Assembly (NCBI GenBank): GCA_015680685.1
Contig: MNCI01029685.1
Location: 87,537-151,536 of the forward strand
Length of the DNA stretch: 64,000 nucleotides
Direction: 5' to 3'
Origin: Gnetum montanum
Lineage: Eukaryota > Streptophyta > Gnetopsida > Gnetales > Gnetaceae
The notes under the pieces are model-generated. The model was not told the DNA's origin and searched no databases. It saw only the letters and a list, made by a program, of their open reading frames with translations. This document shows positions 11,884 to 23,930 of the stretch, piece after piece. A program made the translations under genes and the position numbers. The number at the start of each line of letters is the position of its first letter. Within the stretch, counting starts at the first letter, position 1.

Positions 11884-13170
11884 AAAATATCATCATCATC
11901 ATGATCCTAGACTTGTCCCAACAAAACAAGGTCAACTACATAAGTACTTTTTCACCATTTACCTCTATGAAGAACAAGATCTTTTTTTATTTGCAATTTC
12001 TTCAAATTACCTTCAAGCATTTATTTTTCTATCTTTTATAGTCTTCCTTTCGATGGCTTTCCTTGGCCAGTGATATAGAAAAATTTTTAATAGGCTCACT
12101 ATTAAATCTTCTTTATACATGTTCAAACCAACTAAAATGTCATTCTTGTATCTCATTTAAGAATAGGAGAAACTCAAAGACTTTCTGTAATGTCTATAGT
12201 ACGTAATAGTTGTATTATGTAATTTTTCTCTTACCATAACATTCAACATCTATCTAAGCATTCGTATTTTTTTCACACTAATTTGTTATTCATGTCTCTT
12301 TTGTACTATCCAACATTCAATGCCATATAAGATAGTAGGATTGATGATTATCCTATAAAATTTTCCCTTTAGTTTTATTGACATTCTTTTATAACATAGA
12401 ACATCACTAGCCTATCTCTATTTTGAACATTCAACCTTAATCATACTTCTTATATCTTTATCAATTTCACCATCGGATTAGAGTATTGACCCTAAGTTCT
12501 AGAATTACTTACAATGAGGGACATTTTAGCCCTAAATTATCACTTCTACTTCATCATTTTTTATGCTCTAATTGAAATTGCATTCCCTATATTCTACTTG
12601 GTTCTATTGATTTTTAATCCTTTGGATTTTAGAGCATGTCTTCTCTTTATCATTTTAGAAGAAATATTTTCTTGAGTTGTATTTACTAATATAATATCAT
12701 CTGCAAATAGCATATACTAAGGGATTTCATCCTTTATATCCTTTGTTAATTCATCCATAACCATAGCAAATAGGTATGGTCTAAGGTTAAATCCTTGATA
12801 TAAACCTATTGGAATTGGAAAGTTAGATGTGATTCCACAAATTATTATAATTATAGTAGTAGCTCCTTCATATATGTCATGAATCACCTTAATATATTTA
12901 CTTGGGATGTTTTTATTTTTCCTCTATAATGCCCACCAAATTTTATCTCTAGGCATTCTATTGAATGTTATTTCTAAGTCAATGAAGATCATATGTATTA
13001 ATCAATCTCATGTCATTCAGATAAAGGTAGTATGGTGGTGATAAATTGATAATGATATGAATTTTCTCTATTAACATGATTGAGTAGGCAAAACATCTTT
13101 CTAGAATTTTTGTTGAATCCTTTAGCTATAGTCATTCTTTATTGATAATGGAGTAAAAAAATGCTTCAAA
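11884..13170 (-). mobile_element. RTE-type LINE, 5'-truncated and decayed
   Basis: On the minus strand the remnant runs from about 13170 down to a (ATC)n-rich terminus at 11889-11905, a typical RTE 3' end. Recognisable RT pieces in order: FIDLEITFNRMPRDKIWWAL, YIKVIHDIYEGATT, GLYQGFNLRPYLFAMVMDEL, the catalytic box MLFADDIILVNT (near 12690-12730), then GKFYRIIINPTILYGIECW. The FADD motif is intact but many stops and frame changes occur. The endonuclease domain is absent. Confidence 0.75.
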
Positions 13171-16100
13171 TTAGTTAACTCTACAATATTTCTACCTCCA
13201 AGAAAACATGTTCAGTTTCTTGCCTAAATGTTTGAGTAATGTTCTATCTAGAAATTATTTTAAGATAAATTACTAAAAACTTCTCCATGTGATAAAATAG
13301 TTTACTTTTAGTTTCGAAGTTAAAATGTTTTTCAAATAACATTCATGCTAGAACCATAAGGATTTAATAGACATAGTTTGTGTCATCCATGAAATAATAA
13401 GCTTTATAGACTTGGATTCTTATAATGAGTGACAAAATGCATAGGCAATGATACAATTTCTTGACAAGGTTTTGTATAGCATGTGCTTGTAAATTATAAA
13501 CATTCAAGGAGTTCATGGAACATAGTTGAAAGTAAATAAGTAGAAAAGCTTGTTGAAGGTTAGAATTCTCATAATTAGTGACTAATACAATTGATGTGAA
13601 ATGCAAGTTAAGAAGATGACGATGTTATCTTGATTTTTGTTCGTTTAGTATGTGTTGTACTTTACAAACCAAAAGCCATGTAATTTTTCCTTCATCCAAT
13701 GAAATTAGAATACAAAAAATGATATTTTAAAAATCATTATTTAAAAAGTGAATTGATGAATGGATGTATTTTATTTTACCTCATTTCATTATGAATTTTT
13801 TCAATTATATTAATTTTATTTAAAAGGAAAGCCTTTCCATTATCCCCTAGTATGAACCCATTCTTTTTTTATAAATATAAAGGCCAAATCATGTTGTAAC
13901 ACTTTCAAAAATGTGGCATTAAAGATTGTGTCCAAATTTCTCTCGATATTCTTAGCTCTCTTTTCATATTTCATCTCTTACAATAGTCTTTGTTCACTAA
14001 CATTCATTAATTCCATCAATTGCTATATCAGCTTCCCTAATGATTCGTAAATATTCATAGTGTCTGCAACATTAATTCATCATCTCTGTACATTCTATTC
14101 AAACAACGATCCTTACAAATTCAATTATTGAAAATTTCAATTTCAATGGAGAAAGATAAATAGTCAAGTTTAACATTTCTCATATTTCTCATCAAATTTG
14201 TTACTATTCATTTACTGTAAAAATTCCAAAGTATAGAAGGGATAAGGCAACCTTATAGATATTAAACTCATAAAATTTAGATTTCTAAGTTTCGAGATTT
14301 TTTTTTTTAACAATTTAATGTTATGTCATGGTCTATTCAATTTCCTAACATGACTCTACAATGACCCATGGTAAGAATTCTATCAATTTCTTCATTCACC
14401 ATGAATCATGGTTAGCTCGTGATTACCTTGTAGTGAATTTGCAAATTTAATAATAACATCATAAGTCACCCAAAGTGTGTGTTGTTAATTTAAATCTCAA
14501 TAGTCTAAGGTTTTCAATGGATCTCACAACCTTTGGCAAGGTTGTACTAGTAAAGATACAATTTATTTTACTATTTCTCAAAGACCATGACTTGTGGTCA
14601 ACATAATTTGGTCACCATGACTTGTGGTGAGGTTGTGGTACACAAAAAGTTCACAAAAGTAAAAAATTTTATCATCAACCATGAATATCAATTCATCCTC
14701 CATCTTAGCTGCTTACAGTGAAAATATGATTAGGCACTTGTATAATTCCTTAGCAAGGTTTGGCATTTAAAGATTTGTAATGAAATTCTTACATACTATA
14801 CATTTTTTCTGAAAGGTTTTACGTATCATAATGATTATGTCTATATGCCTATTAATATGGGCTAACCTCTTAAAGTAAGAAAAGTATTTGAGGATGACTT
14901 TCTAGGGTTTAGCTATCTCATATTAAATTTTTTAAGCTATATGCCTAATAGCATAGCCTAAAACTAGACTTTAAATTTGTAGGTTATATTGTTCTTTAGA
15001 AGACCTTTTAATCAAAAAATAGTATGGATATTACGGACTCAATACCAAGATTTTCTTTCACCTAGAAGGGCATTTTATACAAGTACCTTGTACATGAAGG
15101 GTCAATAAGATCTCAGGTATAATACTTACAAGAGTAAATTAAAAGTACTAAAATAATATTAAAAGTCACCTTCCATATAGAAACTATAGGATGTCCTTCA
15201 AATTTAATCTCTAAATATCTATTTATTTTTTACTATGCTTTCAATTTAGTTCATGTCTTATCATAGCCTTTCAATGAAACCTATGAGTTGCAAACCTTGA
15301 CATTTTGCATGTCATAGCCTTGTAAATTTACAAATTCATAAAACTATGTTGCATCCAATGCAACCTACCATACCTCAAACCTCATTAACTCATTTTACTA
15401 AAAAAGAAATTGTGAAAAAAGCATTGCATCATATGCATTGATAACTTGATGAAGAGTAGAACATGTCCATGAGGATTTAAGAAAAAAAGAAATAGTTTTT
15501 ATTATAAACTAAGGTTGAATTTGTACTTGCCTCCCATAAAAGCCCTTGTAGCCATGAGACAAAGTAGTTTTAGAATTCCTTTTACAATTTTTTTAAAGTA
15601 AAAAAATCCAAAAGTAAGTGATGTCTACTAGAATTACAATTACCAAACCAAGACTCTTAACTCAGAGATTAGGTTGCATACATGCAATTGACTTAAAAGT
15701 TATGTCACTAATTAGTGAATTAATAAATACCATTGTAGGCAACACCATTCTCTTCTCCCCATCCTCCACTTTAAACTCTTGCTTTTGGCCAAAAATTTTT
15801 GAATGCATTTCAAAAAATCTACCAAATTATAGAGTTGATTTCTCCCAAAGTGCAATAAGATTCTAACTTAATACTTCTCTATTTCAAAAAATATTTTAAA
15901 AATAAATAAATAAATCATCTATGAACTTTCATGTTATATATAAGTTCTAATTAAGTATCATGTTAACTATATGTTTTAGATTGCATTTATATTTGTTAAC
16001 TTAGAGATTCAATAATTGATTGCTAAGTAAAGTTTTAGAAAAGAAGTATATACGTAAAAGCCCAACCTCTTTTATATATGCCTAAGCTAGAGCCCACTCT

Positions 16101-16600
16101 TATGACATGAAGAACCAGTAGAATATCATCATTCTAAATAATAGCAGCCCTATGTCTTAGACTACATTTAAAAAAAAATTTCAAGTTTGAACACTCCTTT
16201 TTAAAAAAATCATATTCTTGTAACAATCAAATCAATTTTGTGTTAAAAGACAATCCTGTTGAAGTACCAATTAAATAAATAATGCACAGTAATGCACTGA
16301 GCTTGCAACTTGGTCAAACAGGCAATTTTAAACGCAAATGAGTATCATCCTCATCCTAAAGTGAACTACTAAATATGGCCGATCATAAACCAAACGTGAT
16401 GGTTTCAAAAATATCTGATGCACAGCGGATTATTTTTTTCCTTAAAAATGTCCTTCCTTTTCTTCTTAAAAATATCTAATGCTTTAGAATCCAATGTCGA
16501 TATCTGTTTCAGTTTCCTACACTCAACTCTAGGTTTGTCAGTCTTAGTTTGGCAAAAACTTCATGAGATTGAATTTATGTCTATCTTAGTTTGGTAAAAA
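13171..16600. other. AT-rich stretch, nothing recognised
   Basis: No element termini, coding domains or RNA genes were recognised on either strand. A short phrase (catgacttgtggt) occurs twice near 14587-14627. Open frames such as 15618-15866 (+) are isolated and unlike any protein I know. Confidence 0.4.
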
Positions 16601-16870
16601 GGCTATAAGATCAAATTTATGGATTTTGCTTTTAAGCATCAAACCATGCCAGCTCCGACAAAGGATTCAAAACCAAAAATGCAGACAACTTAGCCATGCT
16701 GGATCTGGGTTTCATTTGCTATGATATCCTGTTCTGACTTTGGCAACAAACAAATGCAACAAAAATTAAAATTGATTGTTAGTATCTGTTTTGGCTTTTT
16801 CGCAATTTCCCGCAGCACATACACTTGGAAGATTCTTAATAAAATTATGTATGTGAGGCGTAGCACCAGC

Positions 16871-17008
16871 AGCAGTTTGCCGGCTACCATAATTATCTTC
16901 TCCCAATATCTAAAACTTTTTCTGTTGTTTCTTGCCATGTGAGGCCAGAAACAGTTTTTAATCTTAAGCCATCTTAAAAGTTTTTTTTGCAGTCGTTGCT
17001 ATATAAAT
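16871..17008 (+). promoter_or_regulatory. promoter of gene copy 1, with conserved upstream block
   Basis: The block at about 16871-16937 (gcagtttgccgg, then cttctcccaatatctaaaac) is shared with copy 2 (59704-59769) and partly with copy 3 (28733-28780). A TATA box, TATATAAAT, lies at 17000-17008, about 70 bp before the expected start codon. Conservation between paralogues suggests function but could simply reflect recent common origin. Confidence 0.5.
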
Positions 17009-17076
17009 CTGATTGTATTCATCAGATTTCATCCATCCATCCAAGTGCATGCATTCTTGAGCAATTTGTTTAGAAA

Positions 17077-17691
17077 ATAGTAGTTTCAGCTGGAGAAATA
17101 TCATCTATTGGTCATGATGAGAAATCTGCAAGGAAGAGACCTAGACCAGAAGAAGATGATGTCCAGGAGCTAGATGAATTTGTAGGCTCCAAAAAATTGA
17201 ATGGCTCTGCAGCAGAATTCAAAATACCCATCAAAATCTCAGATAATTTTTCTGGGGATCTGGCTGCTCTGTTAGAAAGTGATGATGATCAAGTAGAATC
17301 AGCAGTAGAGGAGGAGAGATTGAACAAGTTCATGAAATTGCTAGAGACAGAAATCTTTGGCTGCACAGAAGAGACTGAGCAGAATGAGGTGCCTCAGAAT
17401 GTGGCCAAAGATGAAGGACAGTCTAATCAAATTATCATGTCTTGGTCCAGCCATGATTTAGATTTAGTTCAGTTAGAAGGAGACTTTGATAAATTCAGAA
17501 GAACCGAGGGTGATGATAATGTAAGTTTGTCTTCATGGCCTGTTTTTTCGTGGGAATCTCATCCTTCATCTTCTCTGAAACAGGGATCCCCTGCTTCCCA
17601 ACCCAACATGTTCTATCCTGAATATATTGCACATACAGAACACCATAAATTAAAACAGCAAGAAAAAAGGATTAGGGCTATGGAACCTTGA
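17077..17691 (+). pseudogene. gene copy 1: acidic KRPR/EDD protein, start codon lost
   Basis: The frame is open from after a TAG at 17071-17073 to TGA at 17689-17691, about 205 codons. Alignment with copy 2 puts ATA (17077-17079) where copy 2 has ATG; there is no in-frame ATG until the FMKLLETEIF stretch near 17330. Features in order: basic RKRPRPEEDDVQEL near the N-terminus, a possible nuclear signal; acidic LAALLESDDDQVESAVEEE; helix LNKFMKLLETEIFG; HDLDLVQLEGDF, weakly EAR-like. A possible 63-bp GT-AG intron (17521-17583) has the same borders as copy 2 but keeps the frame if retained. The acidic region plus KFM-x-LLET helix loosely recalls NIMIN/NRR-type NPR1-interacting proteins; this is a weak hypothesis. 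It may be a pseudogene, or use a non-ATG start. Confidence 0.6.
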
Positions 17692-18900
17692 TTCAGTTAA
17701 ATGTGCAATCAGCAAGAATTAAGTATTTGTAAATTGCTTATTTTTGGTACTGTCAAGATACAGTCAAGAATGCATCAAGGATACAATTTGTAATTCTTGA
17801 ATTTTCATCTTGCTACCCAGTCACTATGAGAATATGAGAAAGCATCTTAGATACCTCTTGGTTGCTTGTGCATGGCTTTAGGAATTTATCGATGAAAAGT
17901 CTTTCTTCCTCCCGGATGAGACCAACAAAGTAATGTCATAATAATAAATAATTTTAATGAAAGAAAGAATTATAAAAATTCAATGTATAAAGAATGAGTA
18001 AGCTTTGTTTAGTATATACAAATTAATTTTTGGTTAAGTCTACGTATTAGCATAGTGTGTGCTATACTCAAATATCAATGGAGCATGCATGATACAAATT
18101 TTTAATTAATGATAATTTTGTTGAAGCAACTTTGATAGTAAAAGCCCAAAAACAAATAATAACATTGATTTTCACTCTTCTAAACGAATATCTTTGAGTA
18201 AGAGTTTAGAGATCTTTCATTATGTTGTATTATATTACAAATATTTTAATTGTTTGGTAATTGTTTTTATTGCAAAATATTAGGCATGTAGCTTTTTGCT
18301 TATGAAACTCATTGATAAATTGATAGATAACATAACATTGTCCACTATTCCTTTATTCATTAACATGCAATTTTTATAGTATACTAATGCATTCATACTT
18401 TCAATGTGTAGGTTTTGAAAGATATGCATGTCTCATACTTTGTTACACTTATAAATCTTATTTAAATATTTGACAATATGGATTGGCGAGAACATTATTG
18501 AAGATGATACTATATCCTTTTTATAATATTCATTTGTAAAATTTTGGTGAGACATGACTTTTAAAGTGAAACTAAAACATTGTTTTATAGTAGTACCCAA
18601 CAAATTATTTACTAGAATGTATCTAACTTCTACAACTATTACCATTATAAGTGCACATGTTTAATTCATGTTCAATTTTGTAATGTTGTAAATTACTTAT
18701 GAAAACCAAGGAAAAGCATATTGAATCTACTATTCTTCAAAGAACAAATTTTGCATCTCTTGCACGATGTAGATATGAATTTTCTTTTTCTTTTTCTTTT
18801 CTTTTTTTGTGAGCTATGATATAGGTAAAAATGGTGTGTATTTATGCCATAAATTTAAATCCTATAATTATATTCAAACAAATTTATGAGCTTAAGGATG
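17692..18900. other. downstream flank of copy 1, AT-rich
   Basis: No coding domain or element terminus seen. A pyrimidine-rich run (tttctttttctttttc) lies near 18781-18810. A minus-strand open frame at 18433-18645 has no recognisable features. Confidence 0.35.
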
Positions 18901-18902
18901 AT

Positions 18903-20195
18903 GAGAATTATTATCATCATCCTAGCCTTCTTCCAACTACATGGGTGATGAGCAGCGAGTAAACCCTACGCCCAACCATATGAATCACTAAGCATTTGCG
19001 CACGATCCAATTGAATTCTGTAGACTTATAGCCTTCTAAGCACAGTGGTCTCTAGGAAGTGAAACTAACTGTTGCAATCGTTGTCTTCCCAATTACACTT
19101 GTGAAATGCAAAGGTATGGTTAAGTGCAACTGAGGCATATGATTTTTATCATTTTTATGTTTTGTATTTTAGGTTGCCTAAGGAGAAAGAATCATGAATA
19201 CAATAAAATAATGAAATTGGTAACTTAATCTAACTAGCTACACCTAACTAATCCTAACATAAGCATGTGTTCCCACTTGTCGTACACATCCTAAACATAT
19301 TTAACGCTACTAGGTTACCAAACGTTAAGCGTTGCTGGGATTATTGAGCACCAAGCATATTCTTGAAGTGGTTGTACTTATGTGCTTAATTAATCGCTAT
19401 TCAATTTAGCTTAATTGATTCCTTAATTACTTTAAGCATTAATAAAAATTGCATAAAACATGAAATGCATAAATAAATAATTAATCTATTTCAAAGTGCT
19501 ACAAGGTTTATCAGAAAGCTCATCTTTATTTCTACACACTACTGTGCTTAGGTAAAACAAGTATTCGAATAAAGATCCATACACTCTCTGACTTCTGTAG
19601 TGGGCACTTAGAAAAATATTCTAACTTTGAAATGACAACATTGCAAGTGCTCCACTACAACTATGATAAATGATGCTATAAACACGGCAGGTGAGTGCGT
19701 ATTGATGGGCAAAAGCAAACACTGCATCGATGAGGCCACGTCAATGCATCAAATCCCAAGTTGACGTAGTCATATCAACAGGGCCATGTCGACATAACCT
19801 AGAAAACGCAACTCATCAATGGGGTTAGCTACCATCTAAGATGATTTTATGGGTGCTACTCCCAAACGTATTCTAACAATAGAATTGTTGATTCAATCTT
19901 TCTTAGTCATACCCAACATCAACCTTAGCATTCACATCTCTACTACATGTACATGTTGAGTTTCATGCTTTGTGATAGGCTACCATTCCTTACTACAAAT
20001 AACTATAGGTTTAATGATAGTTTTATAGAACTTTCTCTTTAACCTAGTAGGGATTCTTCTATTATAGAGCACACTACTAGCTTCTCATCATTTTATTCAT
20101 CCTACTTCATTTCTATTTGTCACATCATTGTTAATTTCATTAATTCACTTGGACAAGTAACCCAAGTATCTAAATTGCTTATACTAAGTAACCTT
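18903..20195 (-). mobile_element. RTE-type LINE fragment split by a solo LTR
   Basis: 18903-18945 is the 3' end (TCATCATCC tail and cttccaactacatggg), and the C-terminal RT part continues at 19819-20195 after the solo LTR. The minus strand there encodes NNSIVRIRLGVAPIKSS and MVAN, as in RTE elements. It is the counterpart of 11083-11460. Confidence 0.65.
18946..19818 (-). repeat. solo LTR of the E subfamily
   Basis: 873 bp, TGATGAG...CTCATCA, flanked by a perfect 5-bp duplication ATGGG (18941-18945 and 19819-19823). No internal element sequence is next to it, so it arose by LTR-LTR recombination. U3 near 19721-19800 has ACGTCAATG and TCGATGAGG repeats. Orientation is taken from similarity to 10199-11082. 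Confidence 0.9.
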
Positions 20196-20199
20196 TATA

Positions 20200-20490
20200 T
20201 TTCAAACAGAGAGGAAGAGCAATAGAGAGTGAGATCAACAAGATACATTAGAATAAGTATAGAGAAATATAATGTTACCTCAAATGTAACTTGAATTGGC
20301 AACTACATGCTTAACAAAAAATGAACTAACTACTTGAGCTACTTATCATTGGCAATAAATTTAAAGGTATATAAAGATAATGATGAAATGGTTTTATCAT
20401 ATCCATGCAAGACCTCTCATTTTTTGTTTCAAGATAAATTTAAATGGTAATAATTAATAAGTGATAAACTTGATAAACTTCTACAATTTT
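20200..20490 (-). mobile_element. second copy of the SINE-like piece
   Basis: Closely similar to 11462-11777, including the A-box-like and B-box-like strings on the minus strand. It belongs to the duplicated block 18946-20490 / 10199-11777. Similarity ends near 20490. Confidence 0.4.
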
Positions 20491-20662
20491 TTGACGAAAT
20501 AGCTTTTTAGGGTTCAAACTGAATAATTATTTGTTTAAATTTCCTTAACTTTGGTAGAGCATATAAAAGAAAATATTTTCATCTTTTACTATGCATTACT
20601 TGAAATGATGATAAGGTCTTTGATTTTCAAGTTGAAAGATATGGGTTGAAGCCTAGGTGTAG

Positions 20663-20667
20663 CCACT
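20663..20667. other. target site duplication, left copy, element A
   Basis: CCACT here and at 27545-27549, directly outside the two LTRs of element A. Confidence 0.9.
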
Positions 20668-21450
20668 TGATGAGCCGTGATATCGCATCCGCCACATGAT
20701 ATCGTGTTCTGCCTCATCTTCTATAAATAAGAGGTGGCGCCCTTTGTTCCGAGAGTTAGACTTAGACCCTTAGCCAAACTCTTACAGTTTTACCATTCCA
20801 AAGTTAGAATAATTTCTGTATGCCTACAGTAGGAGTCATAGAGTGAATGGATCTTTATTCGAGCAAATTGTACCTAAGCACACATTTTTGTATGACAATA
20901 AAGACAAACTTTATGATAAACCTTGCAGCATACAGACTAAGCTAATTAGTAATTAATTCTTATTGAATGTTTAACGTTTTCCTAGTTAATTAATTTCTCT
21001 CTCAACCCTTGATCCTCCTAGTTAAGTGCACTTAGTACGACCGCTTCGAGCATGCGTGTAGTGCTTGGCAACCTAGTAACGATTAGCATTTGATAATCCC
21101 AGTAGCATTGCACTAGTTCAGGATGTGTACGACAAGTGGAAACGAATATTGGTGTTAGGACAATTAGAACTTAGTTAATGAATAGTTAAATTAAGTTAGT
21201 CACTTAGTTCTCTTTCCCTTTCCCTTATTAGCATAAGACACCAAAAAGATAAGAGTTATAAAAATCATATACCTCAAACTTGCTTAACCATACAATTGTG
21301 ACAATACTATTAAGTTTGGGAAGATAATGATTGATTAACCCTGAGTGTTCCATTAAGGCGTGTAAGCACTTAGTCCTTGGAGTTCGATCGAATCATGCGT
21401 GAGACACTTGTATTCGTATGGTTGAGTGTAGGGTACCTCGCTACTCATCA
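20668..21450 (+). repeat. element A 5' LTR
   Basis: 783 bp, TGATGAG...CTCATCA. U3 begins with GATATC-containing repeats (20680-20710). A TATA-like string tataaataag lies near 20724. It differs from the 3' LTR mainly by transitions, many at CpG, and lacks about 30 bp of the GATATC array found there. Confidence 0.92.
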
Positions 21451-21451
21451 T

Positions 21452-21469
21452 TGGCACCATTGCCAGGGA
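21452..21469 (+). other. element A primer-binding site
   Basis: TGGCACCATTGCCAGGGA, one base after the LTR. It matches the complement of the plant tRNA-Asp(GTC) 3' end except for three G-to-A changes at CpG sites. Confidence 0.85.
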
Positions 21470-21595
21470 CTTAGTTGTTTGTGTGCTGCGTAGAACATAG
21501 GAAATCATCCATATCGTTGGAACGCTAGAATGAACCATTAGGGTTAATCAAAGAAAGATAAGACAACAGTACATCACACACTGAACAAAACAAGG

Positions 21596-23930
21596 ATGTC
21601 TTCTTCTTCACATAAGAGCACTTCACTACCTAGGACTCACACAAGAGACTGTCGGCAGCATAATACATGTAACCAAGATTTGTCAGTTCCTCAACAGTTT
21701 CAGGTGGTATATACTCATCATGATGATTATGTACCCAATTTCACCTTTATTCTCCACCAAGATGAACAACTACGTTGGAGAGACTTGGAGGGTAACATAG
21801 TATTGCCTCTAGACCGATCAATCCCCAACATGCTCCTTCTTGCTCTCACATGAATAGGCATTCCACTTTTATATGCAGAATACATTGCATGCAATCATGA
21901 CACAAGGGACTATCATCGAACAAAAGCATAACATCAAAGGGACTTGTGACAGGAGAGTTACCACACATCCTTGAAGGGTAAATGGCCCCATAACGCCTTT
22001 CCCATTTTAAGTGAAATTGGGAATGATGAACCTGTTTCAACAGCCCCACCAAACAATGTTCCCCCTTCTAACGATGGTTAGGAGGTGGTGTATTAGAACC
22101 TCCACTCCACGGTTCACAACCCTAGTTCTGATCCCCATGAACATGAATTTTTCAATGATCGAACAAAAATACACAATAAGGGTGGACGTTCTAATCGTAA
22201 TTATGATCAAGGCCAGGACCACCGAAGAGAAGGTAGAAAACATCATCGTGGTGATGGTTCTCCTTCTTCTTCACCTTCATCATCACACTCATCCTCTCCT
22301 TCAGTGTCCAGCTGCAGTCGTAAGGAACCTAACTGTGAGGATAAAGGAAAAGAGAGTGAAAAACATTGATGAGACAGATGAGAACAAGGACAAGGGAACT
22401 CTAAGGAATCAAGGCATAGAAGGAGGAAGAGTAGGGAACCACGTAGACATTACAAACACTATGAACAAGTTGACCACGAAGAACCCCTACTCATAGCTAG
22501 AAGCATGCTAGATATCACGAAGGCCGTAAGAGTTCCAACACGGCACCAAAAGGATAGTAGGATCAAGAGGTTATACATGAACAATATCCCACGATTTGAA
22601 GGGGGGATACAACATTGATCCTCAAGATTACCTACAAGCATTCCATGATGCATGTTCCTTGCAAAACATCGAGAATGAATGGCATATACTGAAGTTGTTC
22701 CCAAGGACACTAGTGAAAGAAGCAGAAAGTTGGTACTAGTCCTTAGAACCAGAATCCATTTGGAGGTGGAGTACAATGTTAGAACTATTTAATGATAAGT
22801 ACCAAACGTACTCCTGAGTGTCTAACCTGCGAAAGAAAATCCAAGGATGGAAGCAGGGAAATCATGAACCCTTGGATGCTTCCATGGACTACTATTACGC
22901 ACTATTACATCATTTCCTTGGCCATGGTTATTCGCAGCGCGATCAACTACGCCATCTCATAGATGGACTTAGGCATGAAACAAGGAGAACCCTTGGAATA
23001 TATTCCCAAGGAAGATTATCAGACCTTAGGTTTCATCAGGTCCATAGATTACTAGAGCAAGTAGCCAAGGAAGAAGGGGAGCTACATAAGAGAGAAAGTG
23101 CAGAAGAATACAACCAAGATCCTTCCCTTCGGAAAAAGGGAGTGAGATTTTGTGAGGAAGAGAAAGATTCATCACTCGAAAAGATGATGAATATGAAAAA
23201 TTTTCCGCTCCAAAAGTTAACAACAAAAGTATCAACAAAGGTAGACCAAATGTGGAACTCCCTGGATAGTAGGTTTAATACTATTCTTAAAATCATAGAG
23301 GAGTCTAGGGAGCGAGGTAGTGACTATGACAAAAAGAAAAAGGGAGAAGTGGACAATGAACGTAACAAGGGTAAGGGCAAAATGGCCATCACCGAAGAGG
23401 TTGTGGATTCAGACATGGACAATCATGATGGTTGTGAGATATGCCAATACGACCATCCTAAGGGATGTTGCCCAGTGATCTCACATCTACAAGAGTCTGG
23501 GGTGTATGCACTCAACCCACGACTTAACAAACAACAAGCACCCCGATAGCTACCTTATCCCCAAGGTAACCTAAGGTAGTTCCACCAACCTTCAACATAT
23601 TATCCAAGTGAAACTCCACCACAACCTGTTGGGCAAAATCAACAATAGCAATCCCCACAGTCATGGGGGATGCTACCACCAAGGCAACAATACCCCTACC
23701 GACAACTAGATCCATATGGCTACTATGTGCAACATCCAATCTCTCCATGTGACTTTGTTGGTCATGTGACATCACAACACCACTACCAAGCTTGGGAGTA
23801 TTATAGAACTCCTTCTCCTAGGGGAGATAACCCACAAACATACCATCCTCCAAATCCATCAGCAAGTCTCACACCGATAGCTCCATTACCGCCCACTCCA
23901 GCAATGCAAGGGAAACTCTCCACTCAACCA
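21596..23930 (+). pseudogene. element A gag relic
   Basis: Gag starts at ATG 21596 (MSSSSHKSTS) and runs through FTFILHQDEQLRWRDLEGN to a TGA near 21851. The central part is open at 22818-23549: KKIQGWKQGNHEPLDASMDY, GYSQRDQLRHLIDGLRHETR, and near 23434-23475 a Cys-rich CEICQYDHPKGCC, spaced C-x2-C-x3-H-x4-C, followed by SGVYALNPRL. A Pro/Gln/Tyr-rich tail follows at 23670-23930 and ends at the TAG 23931-23933 shared with B, C and E. Several frame changes separate these parts. Confidence 0.8.

Noticed and set aside
17197-17691. Copy 1 beginning at 17197
   Set aside because: That codon is TTG inside a frame that is open and alignable to copy 2 from 17077.
22011-22496. 161-codon plus-strand frame in element A
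   Set aside because: It lies in a different frame from the flanking gag parts and shows no gag motif; likely produced by a frame change in the Ser/Pro-rich linker.
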